Positions 45,737 through 55,899 are shown, numbered from the stretch's first letter. The stretch is 64,000 bases of DNA from Aliagarivorans marinus DSM 23064 (GCF_000429485.1 NZ_KE386910.1:142743-206742); one strand, 5' to 3'. Translations and numbers: made by a program. The notes: generated from the letters alone by a model not told the origin.

Positions 45737-46696
45737 ATGTACGCGAAAATTCTCTCTACCGGTAGTTATCTCCCCCAGGCCGTTCGCACTAATGCTGATC
45801 TCGAACAAATGGTCGATACCAGTGATCAGTGGATTACCGAACGCACCGGTATCAAAGAACGTCGAATTGCTGCCAAAGACGAGTCGGTGGCCGATATGGG
45901 TTATCAGGCGGCACTGCGCGCGATTGAAGCGGCAGGTATCGATAAAAATAAAGTGGGCATGATTGTTCTTGCCACCACCTCCAACGAGAACGCCTTTCCG
46001 GCGGCTGCCTGTGAAGTGCAAGCCAAGCTTGAGCTAGACGGCGTACCCGCGTTTGACGTTGCCGCTGCCTGTGCGGGCTTTAGCTATGCGCTGAGTGTCG
46101 CCGAGCAGTTTGTTAAAACCGGTCAGGTTGAATATGCGCTGGTTATCGGCGCAGACAAGCTCTCGCACATGTGTGATCCCGATGATCGCTCGACGATCAT
46201 CTTGTTTGGCGATGGCGCCGGTGCAGTGCTGATCGGTGCCAGCGAAGAGCCTGGCATCTTGTCTACCCATATTCATGCGGATGGTCGCTACGGCGAACTG
46301 CTGAAACTGCCTCAACCGCGTCGTGGCATGAGCGGCTCTGAAATGGAGTCGTACATGTACATGAGTGGCAACGAGGTGTTTAAGGTGGCGGTAACCCGGT
46401 TGAGCCAGATTGTGGTTGAAACGCTACAAGCTAACGGCATTGATAAAACTGAGCTGGATTGGCTAGTGCCACACCAAGCCAATTTCCGAATTATCAAAGC
46501 TACCGCTAAGAAACTCTCCATGCCACTCGATAAAGTGGTACTCACCTTGGACCGCCATGGTAATACCTCGGCAGCCTCGGTGCCTATTGCGTTGGATGAG
46601 GCCGTTCGCGACGGACGCATTCAACGTGGACAACTGGTATTGCTCGAAGCCTTCGGCGGCGGTTTCGCCTGGGGCAGTGCCCTTGTCAGATTCTAA
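45737..46696 (+). CDS. fabH: 3-oxoacyl-ACP synthase III
   Basis: The 319-residue condensing enzyme starts fatty acid synthesis from acetyl-CoA and malonyl-ACP. The active-site triad is Cys112 (AAACAGF), His in VPHQANFRI and Asn in RHGNTSAAS. The length is usual (317 in E. coli). It starts 6 nt after plsX, suggesting coupling. Confidence 0.97.
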   Translation: MYAKILSTGSYLPQAVRTNADLEQMVDTSDQWITERTGIKERRIAAKDESVADMGYQAALRAIEAAGIDKNKVGMIVLATTSNENAFPAAACEVQAKLELDGVPAFDVAAACAGFSYALSVAEQFVKTGQVEYALVIGADKLSHMCDPDDRSTIILFGDGAGAVLIGASEEPGILSTHIHADGRYGELLKLPQPRRGMSGSEMESYMYMSGNEVFKVAVTRLSQIVVETLQANGIDKTELDWLVPHQANFRIIKATAKKLSMPLDKVVLTLDRHGNTSAASVPIALDEAVRDGRIQRGQLVLLEAFGGGFAWGSALVRF

Positions 46697-46716
46697 AAAT
46701 TAACTCAGGAAAAGTT

Positions 46717-47646
46717 ATGAATAAATTTGCGTTTGTGTTCCCTGGTCAGGGCTCTCAAAGTGTCGGCATGTTGGCCGAGCTAATTGAGCAACACAAAATC
46801 GTAGCCGATACCTTTGCAGAAGCGTCAGCAACCTTAGGGTATGACCTGACAGCGCTGATTACTAATGGTCCAGCCGAAGAGCTGAACAAAACCCACCGCA
46901 CTCAACCCGCCTTGCTGGCCAGCTCCGTTGCTCTGTGGCGCCTGTGGAACGAATCAGGTGGCGCCCAGCCTCAGCTATTGGCCGGTCACAGTTTGGGCGA
47001 GTACTCAGCATTATGCTGCGCGGGCGTTATCAGCTTCCCTGAAGCGCTGAAACTGGTTGAGCTGCGCGGCCAGCTGATGCAGCGCGCTGTGCCTGAAGGC
47101 GTAGGCGCAATGTCGGCCATCATTGGTCTGGGCAATGAGCAAATCATCGCCGCCTGTGAGAAAGCAGCCGAAGATGAAGTAGTAAGCGCGGTAAACTTCA
47201 ATTCGCCGGGCCAAGTGGTTATCGCCGGTAACAAGGCCGCTGTTGAGCGTGCGAATGCACTGTGTAAAGAAGCAGGCGCCAAGCGTGCGTTGCCACTACC
47301 GGTTAGCGTTCCGTCGCACTGTGCATTAATGAAGCCTGCAGCCGACGAGCTTGCCGCATACATCGAAGGCATCGAGTTTCAAGCGCCAAGCCTGCCGGTT
47401 ATCAACAATGTTGATGTAACTGCTGCAGAATCGGGTACTGATATTAAAGATGCATTGATTCGTCAGCTATACAGCCCGGTACGTTGGACTGAAACCGTTG
47501 AAGCGATGGTAGAGCAGGGCGTAGAGACCTTGGTTGAGTGTGGCCCGGGCAAGGTGCTTACCGGCTTGGCAAAACGTATTCATAAGCCGCTACAGGCAAT
47601 CGCGATTAACGATAGTGCTTCGGTTAAAGCAGCGCTAAGTCTTTAA
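46717..47646 (+). CDS. fabD: Malonyl-CoA:ACP transacylase
   Basis: The 309-residue enzyme transfers malonyl from CoA to ACP. The nucleophile is Ser92 in GHSLGEYSA, with FPGQGSQ at the N-terminus and the later His in VPSHCALM. A clear AGGAAAAG precedes the ATG. Confidence 0.97.
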   Translation: MNKFAFVFPGQGSQSVGMLAELIEQHKIVADTFAEASATLGYDLTALITNGPAEELNKTHRTQPALLASSVALWRLWNESGGAQPQLLAGHSLGEYSALCCAGVISFPEALKLVELRGQLMQRAVPEGVGAMSAIIGLGNEQIIAACEKAAEDEVVSAVNFNSPGQVVIAGNKAAVERANALCKEAGAKRALPLPVSVPSHCALMKPAADELAAYIEGIEFQAPSLPVINNVDVTAAESGTDIKDALIRQLYSPVRWTETVEAMVEQGVETLVECGPGKVLTGLAKRIHKPLQAIAINDSASVKAALSL

Positions 47647-47663
47647 GTTTAAGGAGATAGATA

Positions 47664-48398
47664 ATGTCACTGGAAGGGAAAATCGCCCTGGTCACTGGTG
47701 CCAGTCGTGGCATCGGCCGAGCAACTGCTGAAGAGCTGGTTGCTCGTGGTGCATTTGTAATTGGTACTGCTACATCTGAAGGCGGTGCGGCGGCAATTGG
47801 TGAATACTTGGGCGACAAAGGTGAAGGCCAGGCGCTTAACGTAACCAGTAGCGAGTCCATTGAGCAACTGTTTGCCACCATTAAAGCGAAACACGGCGAC
47901 ATCGACATTCTGGTTAACAATGCCGGTATTACCCGCGACAACCTGATGATGCGCATGAAAGAGGACGAGTGGCAGTCGATCATCGACACTAACCTGACCT
48001 CGGTATTCCGCCTAAGCAAGGCTGTGCTGCGCGCCATGATGAAAAAGCGTAGCGGCCGCATCATTAATATCGGTTCGGTGGTGGGCACCATGGGCAACGC
48101 GGGTCAAACCAACTACGCGGCAGCCAAAGCAGGCCTGCTTGGTTTTACTCGCTCTCTAGCGCGTGAAGTGGCTTCTCGCGGCATTACCGTGAACGCAGTA
48201 GCACCTGGCTTTATTGAGACCGATATGACCCGCGCGCTGGATGAAAATCAGCGTAAAGGCATTCTAGACCAAGTGCCGATGGCGCGCCTTGGCGACCCTG
48301 CTGAGATCGCAAAAACCGTTGGCTTTTTAGCCAGTGAAGATGCTGGTTATATCACCGGCGAAACCTTGCATGTCAACGGCGGCATGTACATGGTTTAA
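47664..48398 (+). CDS. fabG: 3-oxoacyl-ACP reductase FabG
   Basis: The 244-residue NADPH-dependent short-chain reductase has the cofactor motif TGASRGIGRA, then NNAG, and the Ser-Tyr-Lys triad in IGSVVGTMGNAGQTNYAAAK. The length equals E. coli FabG. It reduces 3-oxoacyl-ACP in each elongation round. AAGGAGATAG precedes the ATG. Confidence 0.97.
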   Translation: MSLEGKIALVTGASRGIGRATAEELVARGAFVIGTATSEGGAAAIGEYLGDKGEGQALNVTSSESIEQLFATIKAKHGDIDILVNNAGITRDNLMMRMKEDEWQSIIDTNLTSVFRLSKAVLRAMMKKRSGRIINIGSVVGTMGNAGQTNYAAAKAGLLGFTRSLAREVASRGITVNAVAPGFIETDMTRALDENQRKGILDQVPMARLGDPAEIAKTVGFLASEDAGYITGETLHVNGGMYMV

Positions 48399-48563
48399 AC
48401 GATAACTAAGTTATTGTTCAAAAAATTGATTGTTGGTATGGACTGGATAACAATAATCGCCATAATCGTGGTTAGACCACAGTAACAAGGCTTGCAAAGA
48501 AACCTTGTTTGAATACACTAACGCAACAACGCAAGAGCGTATTTACTAAGGAAAAATATTGTC

Positions 48564-48800
48564 ATGAGCACAATTGAAGAACGTGTTAAAAAAATCATCG
48601 TAGAGCAACTAGGTGTAGGTGAAGACGAAGTTAAAAACGAAGCGTCTTTCGTAGATGACCTAGGTGCTGATTCTCTAGACACCGTTGAGCTAGTGATGGC
48701 TTTGGAAGAAGAATTCGACACTGAGATCCCAGACGAAGAAGCTGAAAAAATCACTACCGTTCAAGCTGCAATTGATTACGTTCTGAATAATCAAGACTAA
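48564..48800 (+). CDS. acpP: Acyl carrier protein
   Basis: The 78-residue acidic protein carries 4'-phosphopantetheine on Ser37 in [10 protein letters not shown]. The 165-nt gap after fabG, which is AT-rich, probably holds an extra promoter for this highly expressed gene. AAGGAAAAA precedes the ATG. A hairpin with a T run follows the stop codon, before fabF. Confidence 0.98.
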   Translation: MSTIEERVKKIIVEQLGVGEDEVKNEASFVDDLGADSLDTVELVMALEEEFDTEIPDEEAEKITTVQAAIDYVLNNQD

Positions 48801-48809
48801 TTGCAAGAT

Positions 48810-48833
48810 GGGCGACATTATGTCGCCCGTTTT
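48810..48833 (+). terminator. Partial terminator between acpP and fabF
   Basis: A perfect 8-bp stem GGGCGACA/TGTCGCCC with a 3-nt loop is followed by G and four T. The short T tract suggests incomplete termination, which would give more acpP than fabF mRNA. Confidence 0.65.
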
Positions 48834-48875
48834 GATTCCAACCGAAGAAATAAATATCCCCCCGGAGGCACACCC

Positions 48876-50120
48876 GTGACTAAGCGTAGAGTCGTCGTAA
48901 CTGGCGTAGGTATGCTATCACCTGTAGGTAATACCGCTGAACAAAGCTGGGAAGCTTTGCTGGCAGGTCAAAGTGGAATCTCGAACATTGAGCATTTCGA
49001 TACGACTTTGTTCCCAACCCGCTTTGCAGGTTTAGTTAAAGACTTTGACCGCGAGAAGTACATCAGCCGTAAAGACGCGCGCAAGATGGATGAGTTCATC
49101 CAGTACGGCGTTGCTGCTGGCCTTATGGCGATGGAAGATGCCTCTCTGGACATCACCGAAGAGAACGCTGAACGCGTTGGCGTTTCTATCGGTTCTGGTA
49201 TTGGTGGTTTAGGCCTAATTGAACAAAACCACGAGAATTACGTAAAGAATGGGCCACGTAAGATCAGCCCGTTCTTTGTGCCATCTACCATCATCAACAT
49301 GGTATCTGGCCACTTATCGATTATGAAAGGCCTTAAAGGGCCAAACATCGCGGTGACCACCGCGTGTACCACTGGTGCCCACGCTATCGGCCTTGCGGCG
49401 CGTATGATTGCTTATGGCGATGCTGACGTGATGGTTGCTGGCGGTGCAGAAAAAGCGTCTACCCATTTGGGCATGGGCGGTTTTGGTGCTGCTAAAGCGC
49501 TGTCTACCCGTAACGACGAGCCACAAAAAGCCAGTCGTCCATGGGATCAAGACCGCGATGGTTTTGTGCTAGGTGATGGCGCTGGTGTGGTGGTACTGGA
49601 AGAGTATGAAGCCGCCAAGGCTCGCGGCGCGAAAATCTATGCAGAGCTGATTGGCTTTGGCATGAGTGGCGATGCCTATCATATGACCTCGCCACCAGCA
49701 GACGGCGAAGGCGCAGCACGTTCAATGCAGGCTGCGTTGAACGATGCTGACTTGGCACCAGAGCTGGTTGATTACATCAACGCTCACGGCACCTCGACTC
49801 CAGCGGGCGATATCGCGGAAACCAACGCGGTTAAGTCCGTATTCGGTGAGCACGCCAAACAAGTGATGGTAAGCTCGACCAAATCGATGACTGGACACTT
49901 GTTGGGCGCAGCTGGCGCAGTGGAGGCGATCATCTCGGTACTGAGTATTCGCGACCAAGTTGCACCGCCGACCATCAACTTGGAGAACCCAAGTGAAGGC
50001 TGCGATCTGGACTACGTAGCTGGCCAAGCGCGTAAAGCCAAAATCGATTACGCACTGTCGAACTCGTTCGGCTTTGGCGGTACCAACGGCACACTGTTGT
50101 TTAAACGCGTAAGCGATTAA
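48876..50120 (+). CDS. fabF: 3-oxoacyl-ACP synthase II
   Basis: The 414-residue elongating condensing enzyme has active-site Cys in [12 protein letters not shown] and His residues in [11 protein letters not shown] and [12 protein letters not shown]. The open frame begins at 48801 but runs through the intergenic hairpin; GTG at 48876 behind CCGGAGGCAC gives the family start TKRRVVVTG. Confidence 0.96.
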   Translation: MTKRRVVVTGVGMLSPVGNTAEQSWEALLAGQSGISNIEHFDTTLFPTRFAGLVKDFDREKYISRKDARKMDEFIQYGVAAGLMAMEDASLDITEENAERVGVSIGSGIGGLGLIEQNHENYVKNGPRKISPFFVPSTIINMVSGHLSIMKGLKGPNIAVTTACTTGAHAIGLAARMIAYGDADVMVAGGAEKASTHLGMGGFGAAKALSTRNDEPQKASRPWDQDRDGFVLGDGAGVVVLEEYEAAKARGAKIYAELIGFGMSGDAYHMTSPPADGEGAARSMQAALNDADLAPELVDYINAHGTSTPAGDIAETNAVKSVFGEHAKQVMVSSTKSMTGHLLGAAGAVEAIISVLSIRDQVAPPTINLENPSEGCDLDYVAGQARKAKIDYALSNSFGFGGTNGTLLFKRVSD

Positions 50121-50144
50121 ACTAAAACAGAATATTGAGTAATG

Positions 50145-50172
50145 AGCCTGATGTTCGCATCAGGCTTTTTTG
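50145..50172 (+). terminator. Terminator of the fab cluster
   Basis: A 9-bp stem AGCCTGATG/CATCAGGCT is closed by a TTCG tetraloop and followed by six T. Confidence 0.9.
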
Positions 50173-50190
50173 TTTTTGGGGTAGCAGATC

Positions 50191-50979
50191 TTGTTTGTTG
50201 ATTCAGTAGGCTTGCGTGACCGCGCGTTGCAATATGGCGACGGCTTCTTTACCACCATCTTGGTCGAGAAGGGGCAACTGTGTTTGTGGGACTATCATCA
50301 AGCCCGGCTGGTCAGCCATGCCCAAACACTGGGGATAAGCCTGCCCGACATAGAGCAAATTAAAGCTGAACTAAACGCGCGGGTGAACGAGTGCTCAAGG
50401 GGCGTGTTAAAGCTGTTGGTATCACGCGGTGAAGGCGGTAGGGCGTACAGCCCCACAGGGGCGAATGAGCCTGCGCTGGCTGTATATTTATCTGACTATC
50501 CAAGTCATTATCAGCAGCTTCAGTCTAAAGGATTACGCTTGGCTGATAGCGAACAGCCCCTTGCCAGCGGCGGGCAAATAACAGGTTTAAAGACCCTTAA
50601 CCGATTGGAGCAAGTGTTGCTTCGCCGCGACGCTGAGCGCTTGAATGTTGATGAATTAGTCTGCACCGACATTCGCGGCAACCTCGTCGAAGGGGTAAGC
50701 GCCAATATCTGCTTTCGCTCCGGCAACACAGTGTATGTGCCCGCGCTAAGCCTTGCTGGAATAAAAGGCGTTCAGCGCCAATGGATGATAGATAATCTTG
50801 AGGTGTCGCCGTTCACCTTGGTGATTGACGAATTTCCCATCGCTCAACTGCGCGAGGCCGAAGAAATCATCGTCAGCAATGCCATTTTGCAGTTTGCTCC
50901 GGTAAAATCCTACAACCAACGACACTACGACGATTTTTCTGCAACACAATGGCTTCTCTCTGCCGTTAACACATTATGA
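50191..50979 (+). CDS. pabC: Aminodeoxychorismate lyase
   Basis: The 262-residue PLP enzyme of the class IV aminotransferase fold converts aminodeoxychorismate to p-aminobenzoate for folate. The PLP Lys is in GLKTLNRLEQVLLRR, and LRDRALQYGDGFFTT is the N-terminal motif. The start is TTG at 50191, in line with E. coli PabC. It overlaps mltG by 4 nt (ATGA). Confidence 0.93.
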   Translation: MFVDSVGLRDRALQYGDGFFTTILVEKGQLCLWDYHQARLVSHAQTLGISLPDIEQIKAELNARVNECSRGVLKLLVSRGEGGRAYSPTGANEPALAVYLSDYPSHYQQLQSKGLRLADSEQPLASGGQITGLKTLNRLEQVLLRRDAERLNVDELVCTDIRGNLVEGVSANICFRSGNTVYVPALSLAGIKGVQRQWMIDNLEVSPFTLVIDEFPIAQLREAEEIIVSNAILQFAPVKSYNQRHYDDFSATQWLLSAVNTL

Positions 50980-51968
50980 TAAAAAAGATAATTTTCGCCC
51001 TGATCGCGTTAGGGCTGGTACTGGCTACGGCTGCTTTTTCCGCTAAACGCTTCGTCGTCCAACAATGGCAGTTGCCACGAGACGCCCAAGTAACCCAAGT
51101 GACCGTTAACCCTGGTGACACCTACTACGCTGTTGCGAGCCGGGTGTTTGAACAATCCTTTGCCGGTGAATGGTGGCTACGCGCTTGGTTCCGCTTTAAC
51201 CCTGAAACTGCTGGTGTGCGCAGCGGCACCTTTGCTGTCGACTCATCGCTAAGCCTGGAAGGTCTAAGTGATGTGCTGAGAAACGGCACCGAGATCCAAC
51301 TTCAGGTAACCCTTGTGGAAGGCGAAACCTTCCAGCAGTTTTGGCAAAAGCTTAACGGCACCGAAGGGATCGTTGCCAGTGAGCTGACAGAGACTGAGGT
51401 CGCAGAACTGCTTGGCTCCGAGCGAGAAAAGTTAGAAGGCTTGCTGTTGCCTGAAACCTACTTCTTTGTCACTGATACACCCGCAGAAGAGATCGTAAAA
51501 CGCGCTTATCAGGCATTGGAACAAGTGCTTGAAGCGCAATGGCAGGCTCGCGCTGAAGACCTGCCGATCAACAACGCTTACGAGGCCCTAATCTTAGCGT
51601 CGATCATCGAGAAAGAGACGGGTGCAAAGCATGAGCGTCCGCGTATCGCCTCGGTATTTGTTAATCGACTAAATATTGGTATGCGGCTGCAAACTGATCC
51701 CACCGTTATCTATGGTATGGGCGATCGCTATAACGGTCGGATCCGTCGCGCCGATTTACGCGAGGCCACGGCTTACAACACCTACGTCATCCCGGCGCTG
51801 CCGCCTACGCCGATTGCCATGGCAAGCGAAGACGCGATCCATGCGGCGCTCAACCCCGAACACAGCCCGTATTTTTACTTTGTGGCCAAGGGTGGCGGTG
51901 AACACTATTTTTCAAAAACGCTTAATGAGCACAACCGTGCTGTAAGAAAGTACATCTTGGGTAAGTAA
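50976..51968 (+). CDS. mltG: Endolytic murein transglycosylase MltG
   Basis: The 330-residue protein has one N-terminal membrane helix (about 5-23), a LysM-like part with VNPGDTYYAVASRVFEQ, and the YceG catalytic domain with SIIEKETGAKHERPRIASVF carrying the catalytic Glu. It cleaves nascent glycan strands in the periplasm and may end strand growth. The gene pair pabC-mltG, followed by tmk-holB, is conserved in gammaproteobacteria. Confidence 0.94.
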   Translation: MIKKIIFALIALGLVLATAAFSAKRFVVQQWQLPRDAQVTQVTVNPGDTYYAVASRVFEQSFAGEWWLRAWFRFNPETAGVRSGTFAVDSSLSLEGLSDVLRNGTEIQLQVTLVEGETFQQFWQKLNGTEGIVASELTETEVAELLGSEREKLEGLLLPETYFFVTDTPAEEIVKRAYQALEQVLEAQWQARAEDLPINNAYEALILASIIEKETGAKHERPRIASVFVNRLNIGMRLQTDPTVIYGMGDRYNGRIRRADLREATAYNTYVIPALPPTPIAMASEDAIHAALNPEHSPYFYFVAKGGGEHYFSKTLNEHNRAVRKYILGK

Positions 51969-51969
51969 T

Positions 51970-52590
51970 ATGACCGGTAAGTTTATCGTTATTGAAGGCC
52001 TTGAAGGAGCCGGCAAAAGTACTGCAGTGACCGCCGTTGAGCACTGGCTCGAGCAGCGCGGTATTCACTACCGTTGCACCCGCGAGCCCGGCGGTACACC
52101 GCTGGCTGAAGGTATCCGCCAGTTAGTGAAGCACGGCGTGGATGACGATATCCCCAGTAGCAATACCGAGCTACTGCTGATGTACGCCGCGCGTGCCCAA
52201 CTCGTCGATACCGTTATCCAGCCAACACTGAGTGAAGGTATCTGGGTGATTGGTGATCGCCATGATTTAAGCTCGCGCGCCTACCAAGGTGGCGGCCGAG
52301 AGTTGGGGCTAAACAAGCTTAGCCAGTTAAAGCAGCTTGCCATTGAAGATTTCGAGCCTGATCTGACTTTGTATCTGGACATCGACCCGCGTATAGGCCT
52401 CGAGCGAGCGCGCAGTCGCGGCGCTCTGGATCGAATTGAGAAGCAGCATATTGCGTTTTTCGACCGCGCCCGTGAAGTCTATTTAGCCGAAGCGGAAACT
52501 AACCCGCGCGTTGTCAGAATCGATGCCAGCCAAGATATGCAGGCTGTTGCCGAGGCCATCGCGCAGGCTTTGAGTCAGCAACTAGGATAA
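51970..52590 (+). CDS. tmk: Thymidylate kinase
   Basis: The 206-residue enzyme phosphorylates dTMP to dTDP. The P-loop is IEGLEGAGKST, with GDRHDLSSRAYQGGGRELG as the substrate-binding block and LDIDPRIGLERARSRG following. It begins 1 nt after the mltG stop. Confidence 0.97.
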   Translation: MTGKFIVIEGLEGAGKSTAVTAVEHWLEQRGIHYRCTREPGGTPLAEGIRQLVKHGVDDDIPSSNTELLLMYAARAQLVDTVIQPTLSEGIWVIGDRHDLSSRAYQGGGRELGLNKLSQLKQLAIEDFEPDLTLYLDIDPRIGLERARSRGALDRIEKQHIAFFDRAREVYLAEAETNPRVVRIDASQDMQAVAEAIAQALSQQLG

Positions 52591-52596
52591 GCGTAT

Positions 52597-53514
52597 ATGA
52601 GTGGTCCGTGGTTAACCCCAGTTTGGCGTCAGCTTAGCAGTGCACTTAGCCAGCAACGCTTTCCTCAAAGCACCTTGTTGCGAGGAAGCGAAGGCTTGGG
52701 CATTGAGGCGATGGCCGAGTATTGCGCCAAGGCCCTACTATGCGAAACCCAAAGTGGACGTGCATGTAACCGCTGCAAACAATGCCAGCTGGTTGACTCC
52801 GGCACCCATCCGGGTGTATTTCGTCTTGGTGTGGAAGAGAGCGTTAAGGTTGATGATATTCGTCGGCTAAATCGTTGGGCGCAGCAGTCTTCTTCGGTGG
52901 GAGCGGCCAAAGTTGCCTTGCTATATGGCGCAGGTCAGCTCAATGAGGCATCGGCCAACGCCTTCCTCAAGACACTGGAAGAACCCAACGCAAATACCTT
53001 CTTTGTCTTGCTCAATCTAGAAACCAAGCAGCCAATCTCGACGGTGCTGAGTCGTTGTGTTCAACTTACCGTGTCACAACCCACCGAAGCTCAATTGTTG
53101 GCTTGGCTATCGGAGCAAGGCATTACAGTGCCCGATGACTTTGCGCTGTATTACCGGGTGGCGCAAGGCAGCCCAGAGGCGCTCAAGCAGTTACTCGAAG
53201 AAGACAAAGCCGAGTTTGAGAAGGTCGTGAATGCCTTCACTGCGATACCTTTTAGCGCCGAGCCGCTGGTTGCCCACATAAGCAAATACGCTAACGCTTT
53301 GGATTGGTCGCTACAGCTGCTGCAATTTGCGCTTCGCTGTAAACTGTCTAACCAAACGAGCACCGCATTGTCTGCATTGATTTCTCATCATTCCATCGCG
53401 TCGCTGCAAAGCTGTCATAGCGATCTGCTAGCCTTAAGACAGGCCCAATATCAGGTGTCGGGTCTCAATCTGGCGCAGCAGCTATATCCGATTTTCGCCC
53501 AACTAGAGAGATAA
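52597..53514 (+). CDS. holB: DNA polymerase III delta' subunit
   Basis: The 305-residue clamp-loader subunit has the zinc module CETQSGRACNRCKQC and the degenerate nucleotide loop RGSEGLGIEA, typical of delta'. The conserved NAFLKTLEEPNANTFF and the sensor SRC (VLSRCVQL) are present. It stands stationary in the clamp loader with DnaX and HolA. It lies 6 nt after tmk. Confidence 0.95.
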   Translation: MSGPWLTPVWRQLSSALSQQRFPQSTLLRGSEGLGIEAMAEYCAKALLCETQSGRACNRCKQCQLVDSGTHPGVFRLGVEESVKVDDIRRLNRWAQQSSSVGAAKVALLYGAGQLNEASANAFLKTLEEPNANTFFVLLNLETKQPISTVLSRCVQLTVSQPTEAQLLAWLSEQGITVPDDFALYYRVAQGSPEALKQLLEEDKAEFEKVVNAFTAIPFSAEPLVAHISKYANALDWSLQLLQFALRCKLSNQTSTALSALISHHSIASLQSCHSDLLALRQAQYQVSGLNLAQQLYPIFAQLER

Positions 53515-53516
53515 CC

Positions 53517-54302
53517 TTGTTAGTAGATTCCCATTGCCATCTGGATCGTTTGAACTTTAACGATCTACACGACGGCGTTGCCGATGTTCTAGAAAAAGCC
53601 AAGCAGCAGGGGGTAGAGCATTGCTTGGCGGTCGCCACCTCGTTGGAGGCATTTCCACAAATGATGGACTGCATTGGTGATTTTCCTCAGGTGTTTGCCT
53701 CCTGTGGTATGCATCCGCTGTATGTGCAAGATCATCAGTATCTGCAGCAAGCTCATCGAGAATTGGCCGCAGATCCCCGCGTGGTCGCCATCGGTGAAAC
53801 GGGGTTGGACTACTACTACACGCCGGAAACCAAGCCTGAGCAAAAGCGTGTATTTGCTGAACAGATTGAGTTAGCGGTCGAGCTCGATAAGCCACTAATT
53901 ATCCATACCCGTGATGCCAAGCAAGACACGCTAGATTTGCTCAAGCAACATGGTGCTGAGCGCTGCGGTGGCGTACTACATTGCTTTACTGAAGACTTGG
54001 ATATGGCAGAAGCCGCTATCGAACTGGGCTTTTATATTTCTTGCTCCGGTATCGTTACCTTTAACTCGGCCAAAAAGTTACAGCAGGTGTTTGCTCAGCT
54101 GCCCTTAGAGCGCTTGCTGGTTGAAACGGACAGCCCCTATCTCGCACCAGTGCCGCATCGCGGCAAAGAGAACCAACCGGCGTATACCCGTGAAGTCGCC
54201 CATTTTCTGGCTCGGCTGAAAGGGGTATCGATGCCGGAGTTGGCGGCACAAACCACCGACAACTTTTTCCGCTTGTTTAAGCTGGCTGAAAAGCAAGTTT
54301 AG
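53517..54302 (+). CDS. TatD family metal-dependent hydrolase, YcfH-like
   Basis: The 261-residue TIM-barrel hydrolase has metal ligands in VDSHCHLD at the N-terminus, Glu in AIGETGLDYYY, His in IIHTRDA and VLHCFTE, and Asp in ETDSPYLAP. It corresponds to E. coli YcfH in the same position after holB. TatD proteins are metal-dependent deoxyribonucleases or related phosphoesterases. The start is TTG at 53517 behind AGAGAG, with the motif beginning at residue 3; no alternative start exists. Confidence 0.92.
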   Translation: MLVDSHCHLDRLNFNDLHDGVADVLEKAKQQGVEHCLAVATSLEAFPQMMDCIGDFPQVFASCGMHPLYVQDHQYLQQAHRELAADPRVVAIGETGLDYYYTPETKPEQKRVFAEQIELAVELDKPLIIHTRDAKQDTLDLLKQHGAERCGGVLHCFTEDLDMAEAAIELGFYISCSGIVTFNSAKKLQQVFAQLPLERLLVETDSPYLAPVPHRGKENQPAYTREVAHFLARLKGVSMPELAAQTTDNFFRLFKLAEKQV

Positions 54303-54360
54303 AGAGGGGGGCAGATAAAAAATCGCTCCACTCTAATCCATGAGCGGAGCTTAGGGGAAT

Positions 54361-54381
54361 GGCCCGTGGGCACGGGCCTTT
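54361..54381 (+). terminator. Probable terminator after the pabC-tatD unit
   Basis: A 7-bp GC-rich stem GGCCCGT/ACGGGCC with a GGGC loop is followed by only three T. It is about 60 nt after the tatD stop. A weaker stem (GCTCC/GGAGC) lies just before it. The rest of the 165-nt convergent gap holds nothing else recognisable. Confidence 0.5.
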
Positions 54382-54467
54382 GCGCTAACTTGTAGCATTA
54401 AGACTAGTTGAGAATGGATATTTTTCAACGTCGAGTTTTCAACTTCATCAAGCATGCATTTTCGCGA

Positions 54468-55892
54468 TTACGACAGCTGATCATAATTGCGAACCAGATC
54501 TCTAGGCAGGCTGTTCTTTAGCTTGTTTTTCACCCATTTTGCCATGCCAATCGGTGTGCCTTGATAGCACACAACCAGCTCGCCCTTATGGTTGTTGGGG
54601 TAGGGGACATCACGCCCCGCAAAGTACAATTTTGCCTGTTCAATGTCTAAGTCGACACGGTTAATCTCTGCACTGCTTGCCAACGACGTCGCAAACTCAT
54701 GGCTCATTTTGAAACCCACTTTTAGCAGCTCGCCTAGACGGATACCTATCCGCTGAAAACGCATCTCGTCAGTTAACGGCAGGATTGCGTTGGGAAACAG
54801 CCAAAGCTCTTTGTCGCGGCTAAACACCGTATGGCTGTTCGGTAGAGTCAGGCCAAACTGTTTGCGCAAGTAGTTGGAAAGCTCTTGCAGAGGCTTATTA
54901 GCGAGCGGCTTAAAAGGAAGTGGCTTTAGCTTTTTCTCTATAGGCTCTGGGGTCAACTCGCTATCGCTGCGGGTGAAAGCAGAGAGGAAAAAACCTTCGC
55001 TGTCGTATACATGGGGCCACACATGCAGATAACCTTCGGGTGTGGCGCTAAGCGCTGCGCCTTCGAACAAACCAGACAGATCAATCGGTGTTAATGCATC
55101 GGGATAGCGCTCCATGATCGCGTTGATCACGCCTTGATTTTCTAAAGGATTGAGAGTGCAGGTTGAGTAGACCAGCGTACCGCCGGGTTTAAGCGCTTGC
55201 AGAGCACTTTCAAATAGGGTGACCTGTAGTTCGGCAGTCTCTTCTACGTGCTGTAGGCTCCAGTTCTTCAAAGCGTCGGGATCTTTACGCAGCGTGCCTT
55301 CACCAGAGCAAGGAGCATCGAGCAAAATTGCATCGAAGGACTTGGGCGTCCAGCTACCGAACACCTCAGCGCTAAAATGGCTGATGGCCACGTTGTTTAC
55401 CCCGCAGCGCTGAAGGTTCGCCGATAACACCTTAATGCGGCTGGCGGAGTATTCGTTGGCAACCAGTGCGCCTTGGTTTGCCATCAATGCGGCGATCTGC
55501 GTGGTCTTCGAGCCCGGGGCTGCTGCTGCGTCCAACACCACGCTTTCTTCATCAAAAGAGTAGTGTGCTGCCAGAGCTGCAACTGGTAACATGGAGCTCG
55601 CCTCTTGAACATAGAACTGTCCAGCGATGTGTTCCAAGTTGTTACCGATACTCACAGAATCCGCCGGAAGCTCTACCCAGAAGCCGTCTTCACACCAAGG
55701 AATAGGGGTTAATTGCCAACCCAGCTCATTCGCGCGGGCCATAAACACCTCACGGCTGCGCTTAAGTGGGTTAAGACGAATGCTGGTGCGCAGCGGTCGC
55801 GAGTTGTAATCGAGCATCTCAGCGAGCTGCTGCTCGTCGGGCAGTGCCTGCTTGAGCAGCTCAAGCAGGTCTTGCGGGTAACTTGGGTTCAA
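54468..55892 (-). CDS. rsmF: 16S rRNA (cytosine-5)-methyltransferase RsmF
   Basis: The 474-residue enzyme methylates C1407 of 16S rRNA in E. coli. The SAM site is DAAAAPGSKTTQIAALM, the catalytic Cys motifs are LLDAPCSGEG and VYSTCTLNPLEN, and the C-terminal PUA-like part (about 380-474) ends NSLPRDLVR. The start is TTG at 55892, which aligns with E. coli RsmF. It follows letB by 7 nt and is probably in the letAB operon, as in E. coli (yebS-yebT-yebU). Confidence 0.94.
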   Translation of the reverse strand: MNPSYPQDLLELLKQALPDEQQLAEMLDYNSRPLRTSIRLNPLKRSREVFMARANELGWQLTPIPWCEDGFWVELPADSVSIGNNLEHIAGQFYVQEASSMLPVAALAAHYSFDEESVVLDAAAAPGSKTTQIAALMANQGALVANEYSASRIKVLSANLQRCGVNNVAISHFSAEVFGSWTPKSFDAILLDAPCSGEGTLRKDPDALKNWSLQHVEETAELQVTLFESALQALKPGGTLVYSTCTLNPLENQGVINAIMERYPDALTPIDLSGLFEGAALSATPEGYLHVWPHVYDSEGFFLSAFTRSDSELTPEPIEKKLKPLPFKPLANKPLQELSNYLRKQFGLTLPNSHTVFSRDKELWLFPNAILPLTDEMRFQRIGIRLGELLKVGFKMSHEFATSLASSAEINRVDLDIEQAKLYFAGRDVPYPNNHKGELVVCYQGTPIGMAKWVKNKLKNSLPRDLVRNYDQLS

Positions 55893-55899
55893 AGTGTTC

